A program made the translations under genes and the position numbers. The notes beneath the pieces were generated by a model. It saw only the letters and a list, made by a program, of their open reading frames with translations. It made no database searches and was not told the DNA's origin. Below are positions 55,301-63,152 of a stretch of DNA of 64,000 bases, piece after piece (the stretch's first letter is position 1; every line of letters begins with the position of its first letter). The stretch lies in contig CAXXJQ010000009.1 of assembly GCA_963665045.2 (NCBI GenBank), positions 248,001 to 312,000 of the forward strand. Direction: 5' to 3'. The DNA is from JAFGRU01 sp016934985. GTDB lineage: Bacteria; Desulfobacterota; Desulfuromonadia; Desulfuromonadales; JAAYDE01.

Positions 55301-56681
55301 TATCATCATTTTCCGGCCGGAAAGTCAGCCTCAGCACCTGTTTTTCCTGCGCCGACGGCCGAAAAAGCTCTGCGCGCCGCACCCCGATCAGCCAAATAAT
55401 TTGACCATTTGCGGTTGTCACCAGGGGGATGCGAGAGCGCCAGGAGCGATCGATCTTCATGTCAATAAAGAGGTCCTTGAGCTTTTTTCTGCCGGCCATC
55501 CCCGACGGCTGAAAGACATCGCCGGCCTGGAAGGAACGTACCTCCAGGGGGAACTGCACACAACCGGCATCGAATTCCGCGCTCCAGCGATCTTCCCCTT
55601 GCGGCCGGTCCACAAAGTGGGCCTGAAAACACCCGAGCCCGGGGATATTAAGAGGTCCCGGGCCGGGGACCTGGAAACGATAACCTGCCGCGGGTGCGGG
55701 GCGCCGGCTTTTCAAGCACAAGCTGCCATAATTGCGCCCCACCCAGCAGCCTTTGATGTCGGCTTCGGCATGGGGAGAAGAAGAGAACAGCAGGTCGTCG
55801 ACGGCCTCAACCTGAACGTGACTGAGGCCCGCCATATCGCCTCTGACCATGGCCAGGCAGTGCCTGAGCACCCGCTTGCGCAGGGCCGGAGGAAACTTGC
55901 GAAGCTTCTCCACGTCAAGGACAAGACCCTCATCTTCGGCAGTCTGGACCTTCGTCAACAGCGTCGGCAGAGCGGCAGCCACCGTCTCACGCCAATAATC
56001 CTCATCTTCCGCGGCCAGTTGGGAGAGTTGCAAAAGCTGTTTTTCCAGCTGCGGGTTGAAGGTTTCCAGCAGCGGAAGAACGTCATGACGAATGCGGTTG
56101 CGGGTGAAACGAGTATCAAAATTGCTTTGATCGGTTCTGTACTCAATGCCGCCCTCGTCCAGATATGCGATAATCTCTTCGCGCGAGAACCCGAGCAGCG
56201 GCCTGATAATCATATCTTCCTTGAAACGCATGGCCGCCAGCCCCGCCGGCCCGACACCGCGCACGAGGCGATGAACCAGGGTCTCGGCCTGATCCCCCCG
56301 GTTGTGGCCAAGGGCAATGATACTGCAATTCCATTCCCGGGCCGTACTTTCGAGAAAATCGCGGCGTACCTCGCGGGCGGTTTCCTCCAGGCCAAGTTTT
56401 CTGCGGCGGGCGATGGCCGGGATATCCTCCTTTTGGGTAACCAGGGGGATGTCCCACTTACGGCAAAGATCTTCAACGAAGCCGCAATCCTTCCTGCTTT
56501 CGGCCCGCATGCCGTGATCGAGATGGGCGGCGACAACGGTCAGGGGAAATTCGGAAGCCACGGCACGCAGCAAAGCCAGAAGCGCCACCGAGTCAGGCCC
56601 TCCGGAAATGCCCACCAGAACCCGGTCGCCTTTTTCAACCAGTTGTTGTTCAATAAGTATTTTGTGGAAACGTTGCCGCAT
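55281..56681 (-). CDS. tilS: tRNA(Ile)-lysidine synthase
   Basis: Modifies the CAU anticodon of minor tRNA-Ile to lysidine. The 466-residue product has the PP-loop VLVGISGGPDSVALLALL near the N-terminus, AAHLDHGMRAESRKD, ALGHNRGDQAETLVHRLVRG and RPLLGFSREEI, followed by the TilS substrate-binding and C-terminal domains (AGRKKLKDLFIDMKI). The last few codons and the TGA lie inside repeat R3, so the extreme C-terminus may have been replaced by the insertion. The normal start at ATG 56681 is used. Confidence 0.93.
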   Translation of the reverse strand: MRQRFHKILIEQQLVEKGDRVLVGISGGPDSVALLALLRAVASEFPLTVVAAHLDHGMRAESRKDCGFVEDLCRKWDIPLVTQKEDIPAIARRRKLGLEETAREVRRDFLESTAREWNCSIIALGHNRGDQAETLVHRLVRGVGPAGLAAMRFKEDMIIRPLLGFSREEIIAYLDEGGIEYRTDQSNFDTRFTRNRIRHDVLPLLETFNPQLEKQLLQLSQLAAEDEDYWRETVAAALPTLLTKVQTAEDEGLVLDVEKLRKFPPALRKRVLRHCLAMVRGDMAGLSHVQVEAVDDLLFSSSPHAEADIKGCWVGRNYGSLCLKSRRPAPAAGYRFQVPGPGPLNIPGLGCFQAHFVDRPQGEDRWSAEFDAGCVQFPLEVRSFQAGDVFQPSGMAGRKKLKDLFIDMKIDRSWRSRIPLVTTANGQIIWLIGVRRAELFRPSAQEKQVLRLTFRPENDDTFVRGL

Positions 56682-56778
56682 ATCGACGCAAAATTTTCAA
56701 ATGATATTTAAAGGGTTCTGAGAAAAAGAAAACCTGGTCAGCCCAAAGACACCGGCCTGCAAATGATAAGACCAAATG

Positions 56779-56880
56779 GGGTTGGGCCACCCATGGAAAG
56801 GGCATCTGCCGCCCGGATGGCGGCAGCTAAGCACCCAAGGATGGGTTTAGGCAGCCCTTGGAATGGGTGGTCCAACCTCA
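56779..56880. repeat. Dispersed repeat R2, complete copy with inverted ends
   Basis: The best R2 copy, about 100 bases. Its left end GGTTGGGCCACCCATGG pairs with the right end GGAATGGGTGGTCCAACC, one G/A mismatch aside. The middle is the GCCCGGATGGCGGCAGCTAA core shared with 4798-4821. It has no coding capacity and lies between tilS and the tRNA genes. Confidence 0.7.
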
Positions 56881-56905
56881 TTCACTGCCCCCTGGGAAAA
56901 AAGAA

Positions 56906-56933
56906 AAACCCTTCCTGATTTCAGGAAGGGTTT
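56906..56933 (-). terminator. Rho-independent terminator of the tRNA-Met genes
   Basis: A 13-base perfect stem AAACCCTTCCTGA/TCAGGAAGGGTTT with a two-base centre. Read on the minus strand it is followed by TTTTTCTTTTTT. It lies ten bases after the 3' end of the elongator tRNA gene. Confidence 0.85.
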
Positions 56934-56942
56934 GAAATTAAT

Positions 56943-57019
56943 TGGTGGCGGTGCAGAGATTCGAACTCCGGACACTGCGGATATGAGCCGCATGCTCTAA
57001 CCAACTGAGCTACACCGCC
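56943..57019 (-). tRNA. tRNA-Met (CAU), elongator type
   Basis: A 77-base cloverleaf read on the minus strand: acceptor arms GGCGGTG and CACCGCC, D-loop AGTTGGTTAGA, anticodon loop CTCATAT with CAU, T arm CGGAG TTCGAAT CTCTG and an encoded CCA. The first pair G-C and the absence of the C1-A72 mismatch mark it as non-initiator. A lysidine-modified tRNA-Ile cannot be wholly excluded from anticodon alone, but the anticodon stem fits Met. Confidence 0.88.
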
Positions 57020-57060
57020 GATTAAAACAATAACAAACCTCCCTCGGGAGGTTTGAATTT

Positions 57061-57137
<77 letters not shown>

Positions 57138-57222
57138 TCACAGATTTCTAGAGTCTTTTTAACTGGGCCAATATAATGGAAACCAAACCTTGAAGTCAAG
57201 GGCTTTTTAAACACGAAATCTC

Positions 57223-57915
57223 TCACATTTTGCGCACGAAACCCGCAAGGTTTTCCTTCTTTTTAAGATCCCCGGACAGGGCTTCGGCCTCGCTTTTGGT
57301 GGCCACAGGACCTAACAGCACCCGGTACCAGACCCCTTTTTCCTTGAGATCAGCCTGCTGGACAAAGACCGCATAGCCTTTGGCAGTCAACTGGCTTTTC
57401 AGACGCTCCGCATCCTCCATATTTTTAAAGGAACCGGTCTGAACCGCATACTTCGCTCCCGAAACCGGAAGCTGAGCTTTAACCGCAGGCTGGGCAGCCG
57501 GCGTCACCACGGCAACGGGAGGGGACGATTGGACAGCCGGCTTCATTTCGACCGGTGGCGCGGCAGGCTTTTCCTCTTTCTTGTCAGGCTGCGGCGGCAG
57601 ATTAATACCCGTGCCGAGGGGTTGTTTTTTAACCTCTTTCAAGGTTTCGTAAAAAGTCAGTTGCTGCTTGCTTTCCGGTTGCGAAGACTGAGGGGCAGGC
57701 GCCGCTTCTTTTGTCGGTGCAGGCTCCGGAACGATGGGCAGCCGAGTCACCAGAGGGGCTTGCTCTTTTTGCACAACAGGAGGAGTTCCCCGTTTTCCCA
57801 CCATGATCCCCAGTCCGAAACTGATCAAAGAGACCACCAGAACCAGGGCGAGCATCAATACCGCGTGGCGCTTTTCCATACGTCTTTTGGTTCGCGAGGT
57901 AATTTGCTTTGCCAT
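57223..57915 (-). CDS. SPOR-domain membrane protein
   Basis: A 230-residue protein with a short cytoplasmic basic N-terminus, one transmembrane helix (VLMLALVLVVSLISFGLGIMVG, about 20-41), a long Pro/Ala/Lys-rich periplasmic linker and a C-terminal SPOR domain (YAVQTGSFKNMEDAERLKSQLTAKGYAVFV, WYRVLLGPVATKSEAEAL). SPOR domains bind denuded peptidoglycan at the division site, as in FtsN and DamX. It follows argS by 16 bases. Confidence 0.9.
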   Translation of the reverse strand: MAKQITSRTKRRMEKRHAVLMLALVLVVSLISFGLGIMVGKRGTPPVVQKEQAPLVTRLPIVPEPAPTKEAAPAPQSSQPESKQQLTFYETLKEVKKQPLGTGINLPPQPDKKEEKPAAPPVEMKPAVQSSPPVAVVTPAAQPAVKAQLPVSGAKYAVQTGSFKNMEDAERLKSQLTAKGYAVFVQQADLKEKGVWYRVLLGPVATKSEAEALSGDLKKKENLAGFVRKM

Positions 57916-57931
57916 GAATTAAACCTTCCGT

Positions 57932-59599
57932 TTACATTTTTTCCGGGGCGGAAACACCTAACAACGCCAACGCATTGGCAATTACAGTCTTGATCCGGTT
58001 GACCAGATAGAGACGCGCCAGGCTGACCGCCCTGTCCTCGGTAACGATCCGATGACGATTATAATAGGCATGAAAGCGAGCTGCAAGGTCCTGAAGGTAA
58101 ATAGTGATGCGATGGGGCTCGAAAGCACGGCCCGCGCCTTCCACCATTTCAGGATATTGAGCCAGGATTTTGGTCAGGCCCAACTCTTCGGCCAGGGTCA
58201 AGGCGGTGCTATCGACCTCAGCGGGCGCCGGCTCTGCCAGGCCCTCCTCCTGCGCCTTGCGATTGACGCTGCAGATACGGGCATGGGCATACTGTACATA
58301 GTATACCGGATTGTCGGCATTCTGCTGCTTGGCCAGCTCCAGGTCAAAGTCGAGCTTGCTGTCGGAATGGCGGGTCAGGAAAACATAGCGGCAGGCGTCC
58401 CGACCGACTTCCTGAACGACCTCCTGGAGGGTAACGAACTCCCCGGCCCGGGTGCTCATGGCAACAGGGTTTCCACCGCGCAGCAGGTTGACGAGCTGGA
58501 CGAGAATGACCTGCAGGTCTTCCTTGTCACGGCCCAGGGCCGCCACGGCAGCCTTCATGCGCGGGATGTAGCCATGATGGTCGGCACCCCAGATGTCGAT
58601 GACCGTGTCAAAGCCACGATCGAACTTTTCCTTGTGATAGGCGACGTCCGAGGCGAAATAGGTCGTAACGCCGTTGCCGCGCAACAGCACGCGGTCCTTG
58701 TCGTCGCCGTAATCGGTAGTGCGGAACCAGATCGCCCCTTCCTTCTCATAAGCCAGTCCCTTTTCGCGCAGGAAATCGATGCCCTTGCGCACCTCGTCGC
58801 GATCGTAAAGGGTCTTTTCGCTGTACCAGCGGTCGAAGGTGACGCCGAACTCTTTGAGGTCGTCCTCGATGCCTTTGAGAATCTTGCCCCCGCCGACTTC
58901 GGAACAATATTTCAACGCCTCTTCCTCATTGTCGGTGAAGAAAGCCGCGCCCTTGTCCGCCAGGGCTTCCCGGGCGAAATCACGGATGTAATCGCCCTGG
59001 TAGCAGTCCTGCGGAAAGTCGACGGTCTGCCCTTCCAGTTCCAGGCAGCGCAGGTAGATTGAGCGGCCGAGGGTATCCATCTGGTTGCCGGCATCGTTGA
59101 TATAGTACTCACGCTGCACCTCATAGCCGCAGGCCGCCAGCAGCCGCGCCAGGGCATCGCCGGTGGCTGCGCCCCTGCCGTGGCCGATATGAAGCGGCCC
59201 GGTCGGATTGGCGCTGACGAATTCGACCTGGATTTTTTTACCCTTGCCGATGTCGCTGAGGCCGTAGGTTTCGCCCTTGGCCTGGATGTCGTCGAGAATA
59301 GTGTACCACGAACTGCTGGTCAGATAGAAATTGATGAAGCCGGGACCGGCGATCTCGACCTTGCTGAACAGTTCGTTCTGCGTTTCCAGGGCTTCCACCA
59401 GGGCCTCGGCAATCTGCCGGGGCTTCTTTTTTTCCGGCTTGGCCAGGGTCATGGCCAGGTTGGTGGCAAAATCACCGTGGTCAGAATTGGCCGGAACTTC
59501 AATCAAAATATCGTCGGGCACAACCCCGGAGTTGAGGCGCTCCTGCTTGTAGCAATTCTCCAGCGCCTGAAAAAGGAGTTTTTTAAGGGTGTTTTTCAT
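57932..59599 (-). CDS. argS: Arginyl-tRNA synthetase
   Basis: Class I synthetase. A 555-residue product with the N-terminal Add-1 domain (ILIEVPANSDHGDFATNLAM), the HIGH equivalent PTGPLHIGHGRGA, and the DALRA anticodon-binding C-terminal domain (ARFHAYYNRHRIV and ALALLGVSAPEKM). The KMSKS motif is degenerate, VAMSTRAGEFVTL, as is usual for ArgRS. Complete. The promoter should lie in the 59600-59760 gap. Confidence 0.95.
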   Translation of the reverse strand: MKNTLKKLLFQALENCYKQERLNSGVVPDDILIEVPANSDHGDFATNLAMTLAKPEKKKPRQIAEALVEALETQNELFSKVEIAGPGFINFYLTSSSWYTILDDIQAKGETYGLSDIGKGKKIQVEFVSANPTGPLHIGHGRGAATGDALARLLAACGYEVQREYYINDAGNQMDTLGRSIYLRCLELEGQTVDFPQDCYQGDYIRDFAREALADKGAAFFTDNEEEALKYCSEVGGGKILKGIEDDLKEFGVTFDRWYSEKTLYDRDEVRKGIDFLREKGLAYEKEGAIWFRTTDYGDDKDRVLLRGNGVTTYFASDVAYHKEKFDRGFDTVIDIWGADHHGYIPRMKAAVAALGRDKEDLQVILVQLVNLLRGGNPVAMSTRAGEFVTLQEVVQEVGRDACRYVFLTRHSDSKLDFDLELAKQQNADNPVYYVQYAHARICSVNRKAQEEGLAEPAPAEVDSTALTLAEELGLTKILAQYPEMVEGAGRAFEPHRITIYLQDLAARFHAYYNRHRIVTEDRAVSLARLYLVNRIKTVIANALALLGVSAPEKM

Positions 59600-59765
59600 G
59601 GGTGTCTCGTGTTGTTTGTACTAGAAGGGGAAATTAAATCATTACAATTCAGCCGGCAGACCCGCCAGAGTCCTGAACTGCATAAGTTAGCATAATGGGG
59701 TGAAGTTAGGAACGATATTTTTGTTTGGAAGGACACTGAGATGAAAGAGATCGGGTCGAAGCCAA

Positions 59766-59798
59766 AGTAAAAAAGGGGGGAAATCCGCCCCCTTTTTT
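59766..59798. terminator. Inverted repeat with T run between divergent genes
   Basis: Arms GTAAAAAAGGGGG and CCCCCTTTTTTAC around a seven-base loop, with a T6 run inside the right arm. It has the form of a bidirectional terminator but lies between divergent argS and the nucleotidyltransferase gene. It may be left from a lost gene or insulate the two promoters. Confidence 0.55.
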
Positions 59799-59830
59799 AC
59801 TCGTCAATGCCGTTTTCGTGAAAACGGCGA

Positions 59831-59858
59831 TTGACATAAAAATTAAAAAATGTACTAT
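59831..59858 (+). promoter_or_regulatory. Sigma70-like promoter of the nucleotidyltransferase pair
   Basis: A perfect -35 TTGACA at 59831-59836, a 16-base AT spacer and TACTAT at 59853-59858 as the -10. It is followed four bases later by the first of two palindromes, placing the likely start point in the operator. Confidence 0.6.
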
Positions 59859-59861
59859 TAA

Positions 59862-59899
59862 ATACAAGTTTTTGTATTTTTTTATACAAATTTTTGTAT
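59862..59899. promoter_or_regulatory. Two tandem palindromic operators
   Basis: Two copies of ATACAA-N4-TTGTAT, at 59862-59877 and 59884-59899, with centres 22 bases (about two helical turns) apart. They lie between the promoter and the first codon, where a bound dimeric repressor would block transcription. No DNA-binding domain was recognised in either downstream product, so the regulator is not known. Confidence 0.6.
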
Positions 59900-59911
59900 A
59901 GAAATTTTTTC

Positions 59912-60499
59912 ATGGAATACCGATTAGACAAGAACGAACTTCTTTGAGTTCTGACAGAGTGGAACCGCTTTTTGAAGCGTAAAGTGCATTTGATTGCCTG
60001 CGGCGGTACGGCCATGACGTTGCTGGGGGTAAAAGCGTCAACCAAAGATATCGACTTCATGGTCCCCATTCCCTTGGAGTATGCCTACCTGACGAACCAA
60101 TTACAGGCTTTGGGTTACAGGCAAATAAGCGGTCCGGGTTGGCAACGGGCGAGTGAGGTCTTTCGCTTTGACCTTTTCTGCGGCAACCGAATCCACACCA
60201 CGGAATTACTCGAAGCCCCTCTTGAAAAAGAAAGGAACGTCAAACTGTTGGAACTGTCACGTATCTATGTGGGCATCCTGAATGATTATGACTTGATTTC
60301 CAGCAAACTAATGCGAGGCACCAAAGTCGATCTCGAAGACTGTTTATCGCTTGCCAAAGCGCATGCGGACACCATCGACATAGAAAATCTTGTCAAACAT
60401 TTCCGGGAACTTGTCAGCTTCGACATTGCCGAAGTCCGGTTAATGCCCAACATAGAAAGATTCCTCGAACTGTTGCGCGAGGAGGGGCTTTATGACTGA
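59912..60499 (+). CDS. DUF6036-like nucleotidyltransferase, early stop codon as given
   Basis: A nucleotidyltransferase-fold protein of the MNT/AbiEii-antitoxin kind. The core is HLIACGGTAMTLLG followed by STKDIDFMVP, carrying the GG and DxD features, and later IYVGILNDYDLISSKLMRGTKVDLEDCLSLAK. An ATG at 59912 begins MEYRLDKNELL, then meets an in-frame TGA at 59945, after which VLTEWNRFLKRK leads straight into the domain. Either one base differs from the original (a CGA or TGG codon) or translation starts at TTG 59972. It overlaps the next gene by eight bases, typical of toxin-antitoxin pairs. Function is inferred. Confidence 0.65.
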
Positions 60500-61163
60500 C
60501 AAAAAACTTTTAAACAGCTTATCCAAGCTTGGTTTCCCGATGTTCGAAACAAGCGAGGATCTGGATGTCAACAAAACACTGGCGGAGGTTGTCAAAAGCC
60601 ACAACACCCGTTTGTGGGAAGGGTTCCCTGCACTGCTGGCAAATGCGGCCGACCGCTACCAGTTCGTATCCGATCAGGTAGAACAACAACTGCCCGATGA
60701 GAAGACGAGGGCGCACTATCGTCATTTGCTGCTTTTGTCTTCAGCCCTTTACGCATTTTACCACCTTTCATTCTCATGGAATGAAGGGCTGCAAAAGGGT
60801 TTTTCCAGAGAGGAAAAGGGGCAATTAAAAACGTTGAGAGAGGATTTGTCTCACGATGAGCCCTTGAAGTGGAATGATGTCGAGCTGGATTCAAGGCGCT
60901 TGAAGGGTCTTTTTGAGCTCTATTATGAGAAAAAAGCCGAGAAAGAACGCCGAAAAAAAGAAAAATACGAGGAATTTTCTCTGGAGTATGCGTTATCCCA
61001 GGTATTTTCTCCCAAGCAGAAAGAGCTTTTCAAAAAGAAGCTTGAAGGTCGCCCGCTCACCAAAACCGAGCAAGAGTATTATTCCAGAACGGTCAAGAAA
61101 AAGGTGGTGGCGCTTGCCAACTCTGACCTGCACGGTTTAGCGAAAAAACTCCTGGAACATTGA
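60492..61163 (+). CDS. Unknown protein coupled to the nucleotidyltransferase
   Basis: A 223-residue, mostly helical, charged protein with no recognised motif. Hydrophobic residues cluster at YRHLLLLSSALYAFYHLSF, and a Lys/Glu-rich coiled stretch (YYEKKAEKERRKKEKYEEF) covers about 140-165. The C-terminus VKKKVVALANSDLHGLAKKLLEH is also helical. GGAGGGG precedes the ATG at 60492. As the second gene behind an operator-controlled promoter it is a candidate toxin or partner of the nucleotidyltransferase. That is an inference from gene order only. Confidence 0.75.
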   Translation: MTDKKLLNSLSKLGFPMFETSEDLDVNKTLAEVVKSHNTRLWEGFPALLANAADRYQFVSDQVEQQLPDEKTRAHYRHLLLLSSALYAFYHLSFSWNEGLQKGFSREEKGQLKTLREDLSHDEPLKWNDVELDSRRLKGLFELYYEKKAEKERRKKEKYEEFSLEYALSQVFSPKQKELFKKKLEGRPLTKTEQEYYSRTVKKKVVALANSDLHGLAKKLLEH

Positions 61164-61174
61164 CACGCTTTTTT

Positions 61175-61210
61175 AACTTGCAATCTTGCAGGCCTGCAAG
61201 ATTGCAAGTT
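61175..61210. repeat. Perfect 36-base palindrome
   Basis: An 18-base half-site with no loop, centred between 61192 and 61193, beginning 12 bases after the stop of the unknown gene. A T6 run is at its left edge, so as a terminator it would face the minus strand. The interior repeats GCAATCTTGCAGG and its mirror. It could be a protein site, a cruciform or a terminator for a lost gene. Confidence 0.75.
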
Positions 61211-61285
61211 GCGTAAATCAGGAACGCTCTTCGCCTTCATTGTGACAAGAAAAGGAGCCGGTTTTATTTCCCGATTTTCATCAAC

Positions 61286-61324
61286 AAAAAACCGCCGGTA
61301 TCTCTCGACGCCAGGCGGTTTTTT
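61286..61324. terminator. Rho-independent terminator
   Basis: Stem AAAAAACCGCC/GGCGGTTTTTT with a 17-base loop; A and T runs on the two sides allow use in both directions. It is the probable end of the nucleotidyltransferase operon. Confidence 0.8.
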
Positions 61325-61430
61325 ATTCATCCAAATTTTCTTTCCGGTAAGTCACGCAAGACACCGGTAAACAAAGGAAAAATTCAAACAAAATCAAACC
61401 ACACCTTCATTGAAAATTTGTCAAAAAAGA

Positions 61431-61463
61431 AAAAAAGCCCCCGCTTCTTTGCGGGGATTTTTT
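61431..61463 (+). terminator. Second rho-independent terminator
   Basis: Stem CCCCGC/GCGGGG with a six-base loop, flanked by an A6 run on the left and ATTTTTTATT on the right. It lies 107 bases after the previous terminator with no gene between. The rest of 61164-61609 holds nothing recognisable apart from the palindrome. Confidence 0.75.
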
Positions 61464-61609
61464 ATTGACAAAAGGGTAATGGTGCATTACAAGACCCCAA
61501 AATGCTTTCCGGCGGGTGAGAAATGGGACACCGACAGCCTTGATCTACGCCGCAAGCATTATCCCGGGAAATGAGCTTTCTTATCAACATCAGCAGAAAT
61601 TGGGGAAAG

Positions 61610-62080
61610 ATGAAAAACCGATTGTGGACAGCCACCAAGGCCGCGCGGGCCTTTCCACACTTTGTCACCCTTGCCGCCCTCACCCTCGCCCTCCTCCTGG
61701 CTGCGACGGCCACCGCGCAGTCGCCGCAGAACATGTTCGGCTGCGAACGCCAGTACCGCGAGTGCGAGATGCAAGTGAGAAAGCAGAACCCCGGCAACGA
61801 CCCGTGCGCAGCCTATTCGCGCTGCCAGTCGGCAAAAATGTGTGAGGCCTCGCGCTGTGTCTGCATGCGCACCAACGGAAATCCCGATCCCGCGCTGGCC
61901 ACCGAGGCCCAGGCCATGTGCTACGCCGTCCTCAAGCCGCACGCCGGCAATTCGTGCGATCGCTACATTAATGCCTGCACCGCCTGGTTTCAGGCTCAAC
62001 ATCAAAAACCCAAGCCCAAGCCGCCGGCACAACATCCCGGCACTGCTCAGCCCCTGCCGCCGGACCAGTTGCCGCGCTGA
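61610..62080 (+). CDS. Cysteine-rich secreted protein of unknown function
   Basis: A 156-residue product with a signal peptide (VTLAALTLALLLAATATAQS). The mature part has ten cysteines between about 45 and 125 (for example GCERQYRECEM, SAKMCEASRCVCM, NSCDRYINAC), an even number that suits disulfides, and a Pro/Lys/Gln-rich tail. The start is ATG 61610 after GGGGAAAG, not the ATG 13 codons upstream. Base composition is more GC-rich than its neighbours, so transfer is possible. I do not recognise a family. Confidence 0.7.
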   Translation: MKNRLWTATKAARAFPHFVTLAALTLALLLAATATAQSPQNMFGCERQYRECEMQVRKQNPGNDPCAAYSRCQSAKMCEASRCVCMRTNGNPDPALATEAQAMCYAVLKPHAGNSCDRYINACTAWFQAQHQKPKPKPPAQHPGTAQPLPPDQLPR

Positions 62081-62358
62081 ATAAAATTGAGCCCGCTATC
62101 GATTCTGCCTGCGGCGATTTCAAGGCGCTTTATACACCGCCATTGGTGTCCCCCAGGCAGCACCCCGGCAGGTCTCCAAAACTGGATAAACCCGTTAGTC
62201 AGGCCCGCCCCTGGGCCCTCCTTAAATTTGATATGTTATCTTAATCCGCCCCCCAAACAAGAAACCCAAAAACAAATTTTTTCAACGTGCCGAGGCACGG
62301 AGGTTGCTTCTATGGGTGCCGAAACAACGACTGAAAATTTTCAAAGGAGTGTGCCTGG

Positions 62359-62847
62359 ATGTGCAGATTAATTACTGTTTTTTTTATTTTTTTGTTGTTT
62401 ATTGCGGGGTGTGCAGACAAAACACTTCAGATCGATCATTACCTTACTTTCTCTGCCAAAGGAACCCGATCGGAAAGCCGCCATGGACACCTGGTTGTTG
62501 ACGGGCGAGAAATCCCCTGGGCCTTTAAACAGATTGCTTTCGAGGGAAAGAGTTATTCATTGCATTCAAGGAGCTATTTGTGGGGGAACGACGGCTACCA
62601 CCCGGATGAACCGCCATTGGTTCAGGAAAAGGATGGCTCTATGGTCTCCCCTGAAACCCTGGCCAAAGGCTACTGGTTGGGGGCAAAACGCCCGCAAAAC
62701 ATTCCCGGGAATTGGTTTTTGGTGACCTGGGGAAAAAATTCTTTTGCCTACGTCGCACCCCATGCCATTGACACGCTGATAGAGGAACAGAAAATCACTG
62801 TTGCGCCCGCAGAGGGAATGATTGGAGCACCCTTTAAAAGGGAATAA
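62359..62847 (+). CDS. Putative lipoprotein of unknown function
   Basis: A 162-residue protein with a lipoprotein signal (ITVFFIFLLFIAGC, lipobox IAGC). The mature part, 145 residues from Cys17, has short beta-like stretches (GHLVVDGREIPWAFKQIAFEGKSYSLHSRSYLWG) and WFLVTWGKNSFAYV, with no known domain. AAAGGAGTGTG precedes the start. It is not part of an evident operon. Confidence 0.7.
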   Translation: MCRLITVFFIFLLFIAGCADKTLQIDHYLTFSAKGTRSESRHGHLVVDGREIPWAFKQIAFEGKSYSLHSRSYLWGNDGYHPDEPPLVQEKDGSMVSPETLAKGYWLGAKRPQNIPGNWFLVTWGKNSFAYVAPHAIDTLIEEQKITVAPAEGMIGAPFKRE

Positions 62848-63152
62848 TAATTGTTGGCTTTTTATTTTTTTCAGGCTTCTGACTTACACTTTTTGTTGTC
62901 AACTCTCCCTTCCCCTTTTCATTATCGGTTCATGTCAAAAACTGTTCGGATCGAGATATCAGGAACTCTTTTAGTCGGCCCCTATACCTGGAAGGGCAAA
63001 CATCCTTTCTAATCCGTTTTCAACACCGGCCAAAATATCAACGGCGTGACTTTTGACAGGGCTTGGGCGACAACCCCTAAATATTTGATATCATTTAGAG
63101 ATATTTTCCTATTCTGTTCCCGGTTTTTAATGTGAAATCAGATTGAGAAATT
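62848..63152. other. Intergenic region before the second solute-binding gene
   Basis: 305 AT-rich bases with no coding sequence, RNA or clear terminator recognised. The promoter for the solute-binding gene may lie in 63060-63140. Confidence 0.45.

Noticed and set aside
59945..59947. TGA read as selenocysteine
   Set aside because: No SECIS-like hairpin follows and the position is outside the catalytic core.
61465..61492. Promoter TTGACA followed by TACAAG
   Set aside because: The -35 is perfect but overlaps the end of a terminator and the -10 is poor; not strong enough to list.
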